Below are positions 1-6,742 of a stretch of 8,159 bases of DNA, piece by piece. The first letter of the stretch is position 1. The number at the start of each line of letters is the position of its first letter. Position numbers and translations under genes: made by a program. Below the pieces are notes generated by a model. It saw only the letters and a list, made by a program, of their open reading frames with translations, was not told the DNA's origin and ran no database searches. This stretch comes from an uncultured Lachnospiraceae bacterium (GTDB taxonomy: Bacteria; Bacillota_A; Clostridia; Lachnospirales; Lachnospiraceae): assembly GCA_946630765.1 (NCBI GenBank), contig CAMOZF010000070.1, positions 1 to 8,159 on the forward strand, read 5' to 3'.

Positions 1-451
1 GATCGTGATTCTCCCGGAAATCCACCGGGGCATGTTTCACCCGGATGCCGTCGATCTCGGTCGGACCGCCGGACTCATACATGCCCTCGACCTGCCAGAA
101 ACGAAGCTCTGACGCTGTCGGGAAGACCGCGATCAGTCCTTCCCTGTCCGCAACCAGCGGCCAGGAGTTGTAGCAGCACTGCCCCCAACCGGTCATCAGC
201 CCTCCGTGAAGGGAAATCACGAGCGGCACCTTTTTCGAGCCGTCATAGCTTTCGGGGACATATTCGTACCAGGTATCTTCCTTCCCGTCCCCGACGATAT
301 CGCCGTGGAATTCCTGCAGTCTTTCCGGGCAGGGGATGGAATTGTTGCCGTTCTCATTGACAGTGATGTCCGAACGGTAGAGGTATTCGGGAAGATAATG
401 TCTGTTGTCATCGTCCGGGCGTCCCGGACGGATTACCGGCTGGATATTCAT
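1..451 (-). CDS. PHB-depolymerase/LpqC-like alpha/beta-hydrolase esterase (C-terminal part outside window)
   Basis: The first 150 residues of a probable esterase are visible; the gene runs off the left edge. Residues about 60-112 carry the start of an alpha/beta-hydrolase core: a WYEYVPESYDG strand-turn, then VPLVISLHGG with the oxyanion-hole HGG at 82-84, then a Trp-containing segment and ADREGLIAVFPT (101-112). This pattern (polyester or acyl-ester depolymerase, COG3509-like, also called feruloyl/acetyl-xylan esterase in some relatives) is family knowledge. The catalytic Ser, Asp and His would lie beyond the edge, so activity cannot be confirmed. No signal peptide or membrane segment is seen; the N-terminus (MNIQPVIRPG) is polar, so a cytoplasmic enzyme is inferred. 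The start at 451 is chosen because AAAGGA lies 9 nt upstream. It follows the type-B carboxylesterase by 107 bp on the same strand and is probably the sixth gene of the operon. It could also belong to a neighbouring S9-peptidase-like hydrolase group. Confidence 0.8.
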   Translation of the reverse strand, partial: MNIQPVIRPGRPDDDNRHYLPEYLYRSDITVNENGNNSIPCPERLQEFHGDIVGDGKEDTWYEYVPESYDGSKKVPLVISLHGGLMTGWGQCCYNSWPLVADREGLIAVFPTASELRFWQVEGMYESGGPTEIDGIRVKHAPVDFRENHD

Positions 452-517
452 TCTCTTAAGTCCTTTCTCCGGATCATTCGAGCCCGGGTCCCCGCCCGTT
501 TCTTTTACGCTTTTCGC

Positions 518-531
518 GGAGGATTTCCTCC
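518..531. repeat. Short perfect palindrome in the gap between two esterase genes
   Basis: GGAGGATTTCCTCC is a 14-base perfect inverted repeat (6 bp each side, 2-base centre) in the 107-bp gap between the carboxylesterase stop and the last esterase gene. No run of T follows it on the minus strand, so it is not a canonical terminator. It could fold as a small RNA hairpin or be chance. Nothing else was recognised in this gap. Confidence 0.3.
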
Positions 532-558
532 CGGCGCCCGCCGCATACGACGGTTTCT

Positions 559-2106
559 TCAGAACCTTCGCGGCTTCGGATTTCCGTGCACCTTCACATA
601 ATCGTAAATGTATTGATATTTTTCGAATTCACTTTCCGGGAACATGGAGATTTCGTTTCCGAGCGTCACGACATCGAAATCCTTCTCATAGGACTTCCAT
701 TCGGGAAGCCCTTCACCGTTCGGATCGCCGGATGCGGCGTAATTTGCCCAGTAGCCCTGGATCACATCCATAAAACGGTAATCTTCTTCAACCCACTTAT
801 AGTCGAGGAAGGGGTTGTAGGAGCCCTTGTCCACACGCCCGAAAAGATAGGGCATTTCCGCACAGTGAGGGCAGCCGTCCCGGTGTCCTCTTTCGTCCTC
901 GTTTTCCTTATTCATGTGCCAGATGAAAGCTTTCCTTCCGTACTCTTTGCAGAGCTGCCCGATCCGGATCGCGCCGGCGAGCATGAAATCGGACATAATC
1001 GTCGTCAGCATTTTCGCGGCCTCGGAGGGCGTTCCCGCGGGATACCAGGCCTTCATCTTCTCTGCGTTGTCCGGGAAAGTTTCTTCAATGTACTGATTGT
1101 ACACGTCTAAAGAGACCCCGTTCGGCGCAGCGGGAAATTCCTGCGCGCAGGATCCCATCATCACTTCGAAGTCGTTGAATTTCCCGGCATCCATCCACTT
1201 TTCGTAGTCTTCGGGGAGCAGTTTTCCGTCGATACAGAAGGAGAATCCGCTGAAATAGTCGGTATTCGCGTTATACAGATCAAAAAGCTCCCAGGCGTCC
1301 ATCTTCCGAAGGTCGGCGATCGACTCGACACCGATTTTCTTCATGAAATCCACGCCCTTCTGCTCCATGACTTCCCGCGGCTGGGGCTTCATAAAGCCCC
1401 AGTATACGACGCCGCTTTCAATCGAAACGCGTTTTACGAGGCCCTTCATGAGGGGAGATGCGAGCAGGATTCCTGTCGATCTCGCGCCGCCGGACTGTCC
1501 GGCGACCGTGATATTGTCCGGGTCCCCGCCGAATACGGCGATATTTTTCTTAATCCATTCGCAGGCCTTCACCATGTCGAAGAACGCATAGTTTCCGGAG
1601 CTTCCGTTTCCCTCTTCCGTGAGGTCCGGGTGCGCGAAGAAGCCGTAGAAACCGAGCCGGTAATTAATCGTCACGACAACGAGATCCTTCCGCTTTGCGA
1701 GGCCTTCGCCCGCGCAGACGCATTCAACGCCGGAGCCCGCGATCATTCCGCCGCCGTGAATCCATACAAATACAGGAAGCCTGTCTTCCGCGCTCTTCGC
1801 AGGGGACCAGACATTCAGATACAGGCAGTCTTCCTGATACTGCGACGGCATCAGAAGCTGTGGAATTCCGTGTACGTTTGCGACGAGGTTTTCCTCTTCC
1901 TGAACGGGCTGGATCGCGCCGGGCCCGTACTGGGTGGCTCTTCTCACCCCGCGCCAGGTATAGGGATCCTGCGGATGGCGGAAGCGAAGCTCTCCGACCG
2001 GCGGAGCCGCGTAGGGAATCCCCTTAAATACCTTCAGATTTTCATCAATATATCCCTGAAGCCAGCCCTCGCTGACTTTTACTTTCGCATTTTCAAAATC
2101 ACTCAT
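559..2106 (-). CDS. Type-B carboxylesterase (PnbA/cholinesterase-like family), cytoplasmic
   Basis: A full-length 515-residue carboxylesterase, typical for the family (about 490-550). It hydrolyses carboxylic esters through a Ser-Glu/Asp-His triad. Visible family marks, in order: FKGIPYAAPPVGELRF (27-42); the EDCLYLNVW signature (92-100); oxyanion-hole HGGG (117-120); INYRLGFYGF (147-156); nucleophile elbow GQSGG with Ser205 (203-207), preceded by FGGDPDNIT; probable acid Glu323 in GSCAQEF; and catalytic His414 in PHCAEMPYLFG. The elbow reads GQSGG, whereas most members have GESAG. There is no signal peptide; residues 1-10 are polar (MSDFENAKVK), so it should act in the cytoplasm. The start has AAAGGA 9 nt upstream. 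It lies between two other esterase genes on the same strand, 66 bp after the first. The true substrate is unknown; the sugar-transporter context suggests an acylated glycan or aryl ester. Confidence 0.93.
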   Translation of the reverse strand: MSDFENAKVKVSEGWLQGYIDENLKVFKGIPYAAPPVGELRFRHPQDPYTWRGVRRATQYGPGAIQPVQEEENLVANVHGIPQLLMPSQYQEDCLYLNVWSPAKSAEDRLPVFVWIHGGGMIAGSGVECVCAGEGLAKRKDLVVVTINYRLGFYGFFAHPDLTEEGNGSSGNYAFFDMVKACEWIKKNIAVFGGDPDNITVAGQSGGARSTGILLASPLMKGLVKRVSIESGVVYWGFMKPQPREVMEQKGVDFMKKIGVESIADLRKMDAWELFDLYNANTDYFSGFSFCIDGKLLPEDYEKWMDAGKFNDFEVMMGSCAQEFPAAPNGVSLDVYNQYIEETFPDNAEKMKAWYPAGTPSEAAKMLTTIMSDFMLAGAIRIGQLCKEYGRKAFIWHMNKENEDERGHRDGCPHCAEMPYLFGRVDKGSYNPFLDYKWVEEDYRFMDVIQGYWANYAASGDPNGEGLPEWKSYEKDFDVVTLGNEISMFPESEFEKYQYIYDYVKVHGNPKPRRF

Positions 2107-2148
2107 CTTCTGCTGTCCTTTTTTCGCTCACTCCGTTTCCTCCCCGTG

Positions 2149-2188
2149 AAAAAAGCTGATAAACTGCCTTTTTCAGGGCTTTCCAGCT
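2149..2188 (-). terminator. Possible weak intrinsic terminator/attenuator after the EstA-like gene
   Basis: On the minus strand, AGCTG at the end of the EstA-like coding region pairs with CAGCT, which runs directly into a six-T tract (A2149-A2154 on the plus strand). Inner AAAGCC and GGC..TTT segments can add a bulged extension of the stem. The shape is that of an intrinsic terminator, but the stem is interrupted. Partial read-through into the downstream esterases is therefore more likely than a full stop. No clear promoter was seen between this site and the carboxylesterase start. Confidence 0.35.
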
Positions 2189-2982
2189 AAAAGGAAACGG
2201 ATGCATTCTTCAAAATGGTCCCGCCAGGCTGTAAAGTCATGCGGTCCTTCGACTTCATGATACTCCATCGGCGCTTCCTGTTCCCGAAGGAACTCAACGA
2301 AAGCCCGGTCTCTTTCCAGCAGGAAATCCTGCTTTCCGCAGATAATATATAAAGGCGTCAGCCTTTTGCCGTTTTTCTTCAGTTCCTTCAGAAGATAACG
2401 CGGGTTATTCACGCTTGTCCCGATCTTCTTCGGATCGCCGAAGGTCTGCCGGTAATAGTAATAATCCGCCATCGGATTCCTGTCCTCCGGCGTCATGTTT
2501 TCCATCCCGTCCGTCAGGATCGCCGGAGACATCGCAAAGGCACGCTCGAATTTCTCCGGATAGTAATAGGCTGCGCGGATCGCGCCGAAGCCGCCCATCG
2601 AACATCCGCCGACGAAATTATGCTCTCTCTCGAGGGGAAGACCGAGCGAGCGGTGCAGGTACTCCGGTAGCTCTTCAAAGATATAGGAACCGAAACGGTT
2701 TGTATTGGCCTCCCCGTCCACATAAAAGCTTAAATCCCCGTAAGGCATGACCATCGCGATATTGTAGCGCTCGGAGAAATCCCGCACATAGGTCATATTG
2801 GCCCATTCCGAATTGTCGTTGCTGTAGCCGTGGAGAAGATACAGCACCTTCATCGGGCGCTCGTAATGCTCGATCCCTGCCCGCAGCTTCTCGTATTCAT
2901 TCTTGTCATTCGGCAGTTCGACTTTAACGTTGGAAACTCTGGAATTGACTTCGGAACGAAAAGATATGTCATAAAAAGCCAT
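2173..2982 (-). CDS. EstA/tributyrin-esterase-like (CE1-type) alpha/beta-hydrolase esterase
   Basis: A complete 269-residue esterase of the EstA / esterase-D-like group (Pfam Esterase family). Its relatives include short-chain acyl esterases and CE1-type acetyl- or feruloyl-esterases from gut Firmicutes. Marks seen: YLLHGYS (48-54) for the oxyanion hole; N-S-E-W (57-60); MVMPYGD (78-83); nucleophile elbow GCSMGG with Ser128 (126-131); CGKQDFL with probable catalytic Asp219; and GPHDFTAW with probable His248. All three triad members are therefore present at the expected order and spacing. A Tyr-rich stretch at 174-177 (DYYYYRQ) lies in the region that forms the lid in relatives. No signal peptide is seen, so it is likely cytoplasmic. 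AAAGGGG sits 7 nt before the ATG. It follows the binding-protein gene by 101 bp, with a strong hairpin between. S-formylglutathione hydrolase is a less likely alternative because the context is sugar uptake. Confidence 0.92.
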   Translation of the reverse strand: MAFYDISFRSEVNSRVSNVKVELPNDKNEYEKLRAGIEHYERPMKVLYLLHGYSNDNSEWANMTYVRDFSERYNIAMVMPYGDLSFYVDGEANTNRFGSYIFEELPEYLHRSLGLPLEREHNFVGGCSMGGFGAIRAAYYYPEKFERAFAMSPAILTDGMENMTPEDRNPMADYYYYRQTFGDPKKIGTSVNNPRYLLKELKKNGKRLTPLYIICGKQDFLLERDRAFVEFLREQEAPMEYHEVEGPHDFTAWRDHFEECIRFLLAGKP

Positions 2983-3013
2983 GAAAAAGCCCCTTTAAAA
3001 TCCCTCTTTATGA

Positions 3014-3044
3014 AGGAAACGCTGAATTTTCATCAGCGTTTCCT
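3014..3044 (-). terminator. Strong 12-bp hairpin downstream of the binding-protein gene
   Basis: Bases 3014-3025 (AGGAAACGCTGA) pair perfectly with 3033-3044 (TCAGCGTTTCCT) around a 7-base loop. In the minus-strand transcript the stem comes 39 bases after the lipoprotein stop codon and before the EstA-like gene. No T-run follows on the minus strand (it continues as TCATAAAGAGGG), so it is not a textbook intrinsic terminator. It fits a partial terminator or an mRNA 3'-end stabiliser that lets the binding protein be made in excess of the downstream esterases. The structure is seen directly; its role is inferred. Confidence 0.6.
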
Positions 3045-3083
3045 GCGTGCTTTACCCGTTCTTTTTACGGATAACTATCTTTC

Positions 3084-4661
3084 TTATTTCGATGCAAGCC
3101 ATGCATCAAGCTGTTTCTGCTTCTCGGCGATGATTTCGTCAATGCCGGCGTTTTTCAGCTCCTGCTGGAACACAGGAAGCACTTCGTCGATATCAACTTC
3201 GCCGTTCATGATCGGGTTGTAATACTGTGCAATGACGTTTGCGCAGGCTGCGTACTGGTCCGCTACCGGAGACAGGTCGCAGGTGAAGCCGAGCGCCTTC
3301 GAGGGAATTGCAGCGGCATTGTCGGCAACCATAAGATCATTTGCTTCCTTCAGCTGGTAATCCCAGGTCGGAGCAAGGAAGTCGTTGGGGTTCACATAGG
3401 AGTAGCCTACCGACCATCCTGCGGAGGTCGCGTCGGTTGCGCCGTTGACGTAGCAGGCCTGGCCGTCGTCGTTGATGCCGTAGGTGAGACCCAGAACGCC
3501 GTCGGTGAAGATCGTAGCGATTTCAGGGTCGGTGAACAGGCAGTTCAATACACGCATCGCGGCTTCCTTATCCTTGCAGAAGGAGGTTACATGCCACAGG
3601 TAGGTGTTGATGTTGCCGGTGGTGAGAAGTCTCTCGCCGATCTCGCAGCCGGTGATGTTTGCGCCGTACTGCTGGGAAGCGTTGGCTTCGTGAATGGTAT
3701 TGGTCATGTTGTAGCCGTAGCCGGGCGTACCGTAAGTGATTCTGGTCTGGAAAGACAGCAGGGTCGGGCTCTGGTTCGACATGGCATCCGGAGAGATGAT
3801 TTCTTTTTCCTTCCAGACCTTAACGTTCTCAAGGAAGTTTAAGAAATAATCGGATTCATAGTAGTTTTCGACTTTGGTGCTGTTGACGGGATCCATCAGG
3901 CAGCCAAGGTAATTGGTATCGCCGAGGTAGTCGATGCTCTTCGGTACCCAGTAGGGTTCAGTTGCGCCGGGGATGAAGTACTTGTCGGGGTTGTTCTCTT
4001 TCATAACGACAAGCGCTTTGGTCAGATCGTCAACGGTATGAACCTGGGAAAGGTCAACGCCTTCAGCAACTTCTTCGGTGCAAAGGTAGATGTTCGGAGA
4101 AGACCATGCGGTGAAGCTCGGAATTCCGTAGAGCGTTCCGTTGATGCGGCCGCAGTCCAGAACTTCCTGATAAGGTGCGTACAGTTCTTTGATGCCCTGT
4201 CCGGAAGTCTCCAGAAGCTCATCCAGAGGAGCAAGCTGGCCATTGGCAACCAGCTGGCCGAGAGATGTGTACCAGAAGGAGCTCAGGATATCCAGAGAAT
4301 CCTCGCCGCCCGTTAAGAGCAGGTTCAGCTGTGTCACCATATCACCGAAAGGAACCCAAACGAATTCGACTTCAGCCTGTGCCTTTTCGCGCAGCTTTTC
4401 GTTTAAGGCAGCCTCAACCTCTGCCGCATGTGTCGGCGGTTCGCCGGTGAAGGTGCTCATGTTCATACGAAGCTTCGGATAGCTTCCGTCGGATTCCGGA
4501 GCCGGAGTCGCATCATCTGCTTTTTCTGTGCCGGCTTCCTGGGTGCCCGCTTCCTCAGTCTTCGGTGCTTCGGTGGTGGTGTCGTTTCCGGCCGGCTTTG
4601 TGCAGGCTGCAAGAGACAGAACCATTACAAGCGCAAGAACGAGTGCCAGTAATTTCTTCAT
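3084..4661 (-). CDS. Sugar ABC-transporter substrate-binding lipoprotein with DUF3502-like C-terminus
   Basis: A 525-residue extracytoplasmic binding lipoprotein. Residues 1-20 form a lipoprotein signal (MKKLLALV, hydrophobic core, lipobox LAAC with Cys20). Residues 21-60 are a Thr/Glu/Ala/Pro/Asp-rich tether without structure. The mature domain begins about residue 61 with YPKLRMNMSTF and has the large two-lobe layout of family-1 sugar-binding proteins. The end, from about 479 (YYNPIMNGEVDIDEVL, then ELKNAGIDEI and EKQKQLDAW), matches the DUF3502 tail found in LplA/YtcQ-like proteins that work with LplB and LplC. Ligand: probably an oligosaccharide, identity unknown; Trp and Tyr residues around 181-191 and 415-434 could stack on sugar rings, which is inference. 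The start is fixed by a perfect AAGGAGG at 4670-4676, 8 nt upstream, the strongest ribosome site here. It is 123 bp downstream of its permease genes. Confidence 0.95.
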   Translation of the reverse strand: MKKLLALVLALVMVLSLAACTKPAGNDTTTEAPKTEEAGTQEAGTEKADDATPAPESDGSYPKLRMNMSTFTGEPPTHAAEVEAALNEKLREKAQAEVEFVWVPFGDMVTQLNLLLTGGEDSLDILSSFWYTSLGQLVANGQLAPLDELLETSGQGIKELYAPYQEVLDCGRINGTLYGIPSFTAWSSPNIYLCTEEVAEGVDLSQVHTVDDLTKALVVMKENNPDKYFIPGATEPYWVPKSIDYLGDTNYLGCLMDPVNSTKVENYYESDYFLNFLENVKVWKEKEIISPDAMSNQSPTLLSFQTRITYGTPGYGYNMTNTIHEANASQQYGANITGCEIGERLLTTGNINTYLWHVTSFCKDKEAAMRVLNCLFTDPEIATIFTDGVLGLTYGINDDGQACYVNGATDATSAGWSVGYSYVNPNDFLAPTWDYQLKEANDLMVADNAAAIPSKALGFTCDLSPVADQYAACANVIAQYYNPIMNGEVDIDEVLPVFQQELKNAGIDEIIAEKQKQLDAWLASK

Positions 4662-4679
4662 TTAAATTTCCTCCTTTTA

Positions 4680-4697
4680 ATTGTCTTGACTGACAAT
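4680..4697. promoter_or_regulatory. Inverted repeat at the predicted start of the binding-protein transcript
   Basis: ATTGTC (4680-4685) and GACAAT (4692-4697) form a perfect 6+6 inverted repeat around a 6-base centre. It overlaps the transcription start expected from the -10 element at 4701-4706 and ends 4 bases before the Shine-Dalgarno. It could be an operator or a short leader hairpin next to the ribosome site. No known regulator consensus is recognised. Confidence 0.35.
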
Positions 4698-4700
4698 ATC

Positions 4701-4709
4701 ACTATATCA
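4701..4709 (-). promoter_or_regulatory. Candidate internal promoter (extended -10) for the binding-protein gene
   Basis: On the minus strand TGATATAGT is an extended -10 element (TGn followed by TATAGT, 5/6 to TATAAT). The -35 region about 17 bp upstream (near 4724-4729) is poor, as is common for extended -10 promoters. A start near 4694 would give a leader of about 33 bases ending at the strong Shine-Dalgarno. A separate promoter would explain higher output of the binding protein than of the permeases. Start site and strength are inferred. Confidence 0.45.
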
Positions 4710-4784
4710 GAAAGGGATTGAATAAACCGTCGAATTTCTGACGCCGGGTGTAATAATTCTGATTAAAGCCCGGTCCGAAAAACC

Positions 4785-5672
4785 TTATCCCTTTACAGAT
4801 CCTAAGGTAACGCCCTTGACAAAGGACTTCTGGAAGAACGGATACACGATCAGCACCGGCAGTACGCCGACAACCGCAAGCGCCATCCGGATACCGACCG
4901 ACGGGATCTGCGATGCGTCGACATTGATGCCCTTCGACACCTGCTGCTGCAGCACGGTAATGCTGTCGAGAACGCGCTTCATGTAGTTCTGGATGCCCAG
5001 AAGGTCGGTTCTCTTCTGAATGTAGTAAACACCGTTGGTCCAGTTGTTCCAGTAAGCGATGAAGGTCATCAGGCCAAGCGTGCCCATAATCGGCTTGCAG
5101 AGCGGGATAACGATGCGGATCAGGCAGGTCAGTTCGCTCGCGCCGTCAATCCGGCCGGCTTCGATGATTTCATCGGAGATATTCGAAGTAATATAGGTAC
5201 GCATCATGATGACGTGGAAGGCGTTCATCAGCATGCTCGGAACGATCATTCCCCACAGGGTGTCCTTGATGTTTAAAAGTCTCGTATACACGATGTAGGT
5301 CGGAACAAGGCCGCCGTTGAAGAGCATCGTGAAGAAAAGGAAAAAGGAAATGATATTCCTTCCCGGAAGGTCTTTCCTCGAGAGCGGATAAGCGTAAAAG
5401 GTCGTCATCACAAGAGAGGTGGTCACGCCGATTGCCGCAATGATGACGCTCATCAGGTAGGCGCGCGCCACGCCGTCCGATACCGCTGCGAGATATCTGT
5501 ACGTGTCAAAGGTAATCTGTTTCGGAATCAGTGAATAACCCGAATCAAGGAGCACCGACTCCGGCGTGAAGGAGCTCGCGATCAGAAGCCAGAACGGAAT
5601 GATGCAGGCTACGATCAGGAGAATCATGAAGACATACTGAACTACGATAAACGCTTTATTATTTGTAATCAT
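4785..5672 (-). CDS. Sugar ABC-transporter permease, LplC/YtcP-like (MalG-type)
   Basis: A complete 295-residue inner-membrane permease, one of two subunits forming the channel of a family-1 carbohydrate importer. Six hydrophobic segments are readable at about 8-32, 72-95, 108-130, 138-158, 194-214 and 262-281. The cytoplasmic EAA loop that docks to the ATPase is at 171-190: EAGRIDGAS, then IVIPL, matching the family pattern EAA-x3-G-x9-I-x-LP with Gly in place of the second Ala. The C-terminus FFQKSFVKGVTLGSVKG is characteristic of the LplC/YtcP group. The start has a purine-rich double Shine-Dalgarno (GGAGGGAGG) a few bases upstream. The gene begins 18 bp after the partner permease stop, so the two are surely co-transcribed and probably translationally linked. 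The substrate cannot be read from the sequence. Confidence 0.95.
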   Translation of the reverse strand: MITNNKAFIVVQYVFMILLIVACIIPFWLLIASSFTPESVLLDSGYSLIPKQITFDTYRYLAAVSDGVARAYLMSVIIAAIGVTTSLVMTTFYAYPLSRKDLPGRNIISFFLFFTMLFNGGLVPTYIVYTRLLNIKDTLWGMIVPSMLMNAFHVIMMRTYITSNISDEIIEAGRIDGASELTCLIRIVIPLCKPIMGTLGLMTFIAYWNNWTNGVYYIQKRTDLLGIQNYMKRVLDSITVLQQQVSKGINVDASQIPSVGIRMALAVVGVLPVLIVYPFFQKSFVKGVTLGSVKG

Positions 5673-5690
5673 CTTCTTTCCTCCCTCCTC

Positions 5691-6614
5691 TTAGAACAGT
5701 GCGCTGTCCTTATCGATCTTCGAAACGATCGCGTTGGACGTTACCACAAGGATAAATCCGAGAACCGACTGGAAGAATCCTGCAGCCGAAGAACGGCCGA
5801 TATTATTCTGTTCCAGAAGAGCGCGGAACACAAAGGTGTCAATGGTCTGCGTTGTCTTGTACAGAAGGCCGGAATGCATCGGGACCTGGTAGAAAAGGCC
5901 GAAGTCCGAATAGCAGATACGGCCGATCGCAAGGATCAGCAGGATGATGATCGTGCCTTTCATGCAGGGAAGCGTAACGTGGCGGATCTGTTTCCAGGTG
6001 CCTGCGCCGTCCACGACAGCCGCTTCATAGAAGGTCTTGTCGATACCAATCAGCGTTGAATAATACAGGATTGAGGAATAGCCGAAGCTCATCCACAGGT
6101 AAACGATCGTCAGAATGAAGGGCCAGGGCTTCGGCTCGTTGTACCAGTTGATGCCTTTGCCGCCGAGCGGCTTGATGATCGTATTATTGATAAAGCCGTT
6201 CGTGGGATTCAGGAACGCATATACGATGTAGGTTACGATAATGATGGATAAAAGATACGGAACAAGAATGATCACCTGGCTGAAATTCTTGAAATACTTG
6301 TTTTTGATCGTATCCATCGCAATTGCCGTCACAAAGCCCAGCAGGTTTCCGAGAATAATAAACACCACGTTATAAAGGATGGTATTCCGGAACATGATAA
6401 ACGCGTCGTTTGTGGCAAACAGATAGGTAAAATTGGAAAGTCCTGTCCAGGGACTCTTCAGGATGCCGATCGAGTAATCCACCTTTTTAAAAGCAATCAA
6501 AAGTCCGAACAGCGGAATGTAATTGTTGATGATCAGGTAGACGGTTCCCGGAATCAGCATCAGATACAGCGGCCAGTATCTCAGGACACGCTTCAGTGAT
6601 TTCTTTTTCTTCAT
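5691..6614 (-). CDS. Sugar ABC-transporter permease, LplB-like (MalF/UgpA-type)
   Basis: A complete 307-residue permease, first gene of the minus-strand operon. It has a short basic N-terminus (MKKKKSLKR) and about six membrane segments near 17-42, 73-100, 112-135, 163-187, 219-236 and 277-297. The EAA loop is at 197-216 (EAAVVDGAGTWKQIRHVTLP), an almost perfect match to the ATPase-contact motif. The motif NYIPLFGLLIAFKK near residues 31-44 and the NWTNG/YNEP-style loops are typical of the LplB (COG4209) group that pairs with LplC and DUF3502 binding proteins. AGAGGTG precedes the ATG by about 5 nt and sets the start. It pairs with the downstream permease. There is no ATP-binding subunit gene in the window; in Bacillota such importers commonly share a MsmX-type ATPase encoded elsewhere, which is family knowledge. 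Confidence 0.95.
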   Translation of the reverse strand: MKKKKSLKRVLRYWPLYLMLIPGTVYLIINNYIPLFGLLIAFKKVDYSIGILKSPWTGLSNFTYLFATNDAFIMFRNTILYNVVFIILGNLLGFVTAIAMDTIKNKYFKNFSQVIILVPYLLSIIIVTYIVYAFLNPTNGFINNTIIKPLGGKGINWYNEPKPWPFILTIVYLWMSFGYSSILYYSTLIGIDKTFYEAAVVDGAGTWKQIRHVTLPCMKGTIIILLILAIGRICYSDFGLFYQVPMHSGLLYKTTQTIDTFVFRALLEQNNIGRSSAAGFFQSVLGFILVVTSNAIVSKIDKDSALF

Positions 6615-6706
6615 CTTTTCACCTCTTCATGAACAGTAGACAGCTGCGGCAGCCGCCGCGGCAACTTTCACTTATGTTCAGATTGTACAAAAAACACGCT
6701 TCTTCT

Positions 6707-6735
6707 TCTATAAAGTTTCTGTTATCGAATGTCAA
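6707..6735 (-). promoter_or_regulatory. SigmaA-type promoter for the transporter-esterase operon
   Basis: On the minus strand a perfect -35 TTGACA (6735-6730) is followed by a 17-bp spacer and TATAGA (6712-6707; 4/6 to TATAAT). The expected start is near 6700, giving an 86-base leader before the first permease ATG at 6614. It is one of two divergent promoters in the 228-bp gap. Confidence 0.7.
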
Positions 6736-6742
6736 AAGTCTG

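Noticed and set aside
217..411. Minus-strand 64-codon frame near the left edge
   Set aside because: The overlapping frame starting at 451 has a ribosome site and alpha/beta-hydrolase features and stays open to the edge; this one is an out-of-frame shadow.
586..1110. Plus-strand open frame of 174 codons inside the carboxylesterase gene
   Set aside because: It is antisense to a full-length protein with all family motifs, lacks a ribosome site and shows no recognisable domain. Long antisense frames are expected from the codon bias of this gene.
4744..4774. CCGGG...CCCGG inverted repeat after the second permease as a terminator
   Set aside because: The stem is only about 5-6 bp around a loop of roughly 20 bases and has no T-run after it, so it is not convincing.
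6646..6659. GCGGC-AGCC-GCCGC GC-rich hairpin in the leader of the permease transcript
   Set aside because: Only a 5-bp stem with a 4-base loop in a locally GC-rich patch; no riboswitch or attenuator pattern recognised.
6721..6735. CcpA cre-like site TGTTATCGAATGTCA overlapping the -35 region
   Set aside because: It is one base longer than the cre consensus, so the two halves are out of register around CG; carbon-catabolite control is plausible but not supported by this site.
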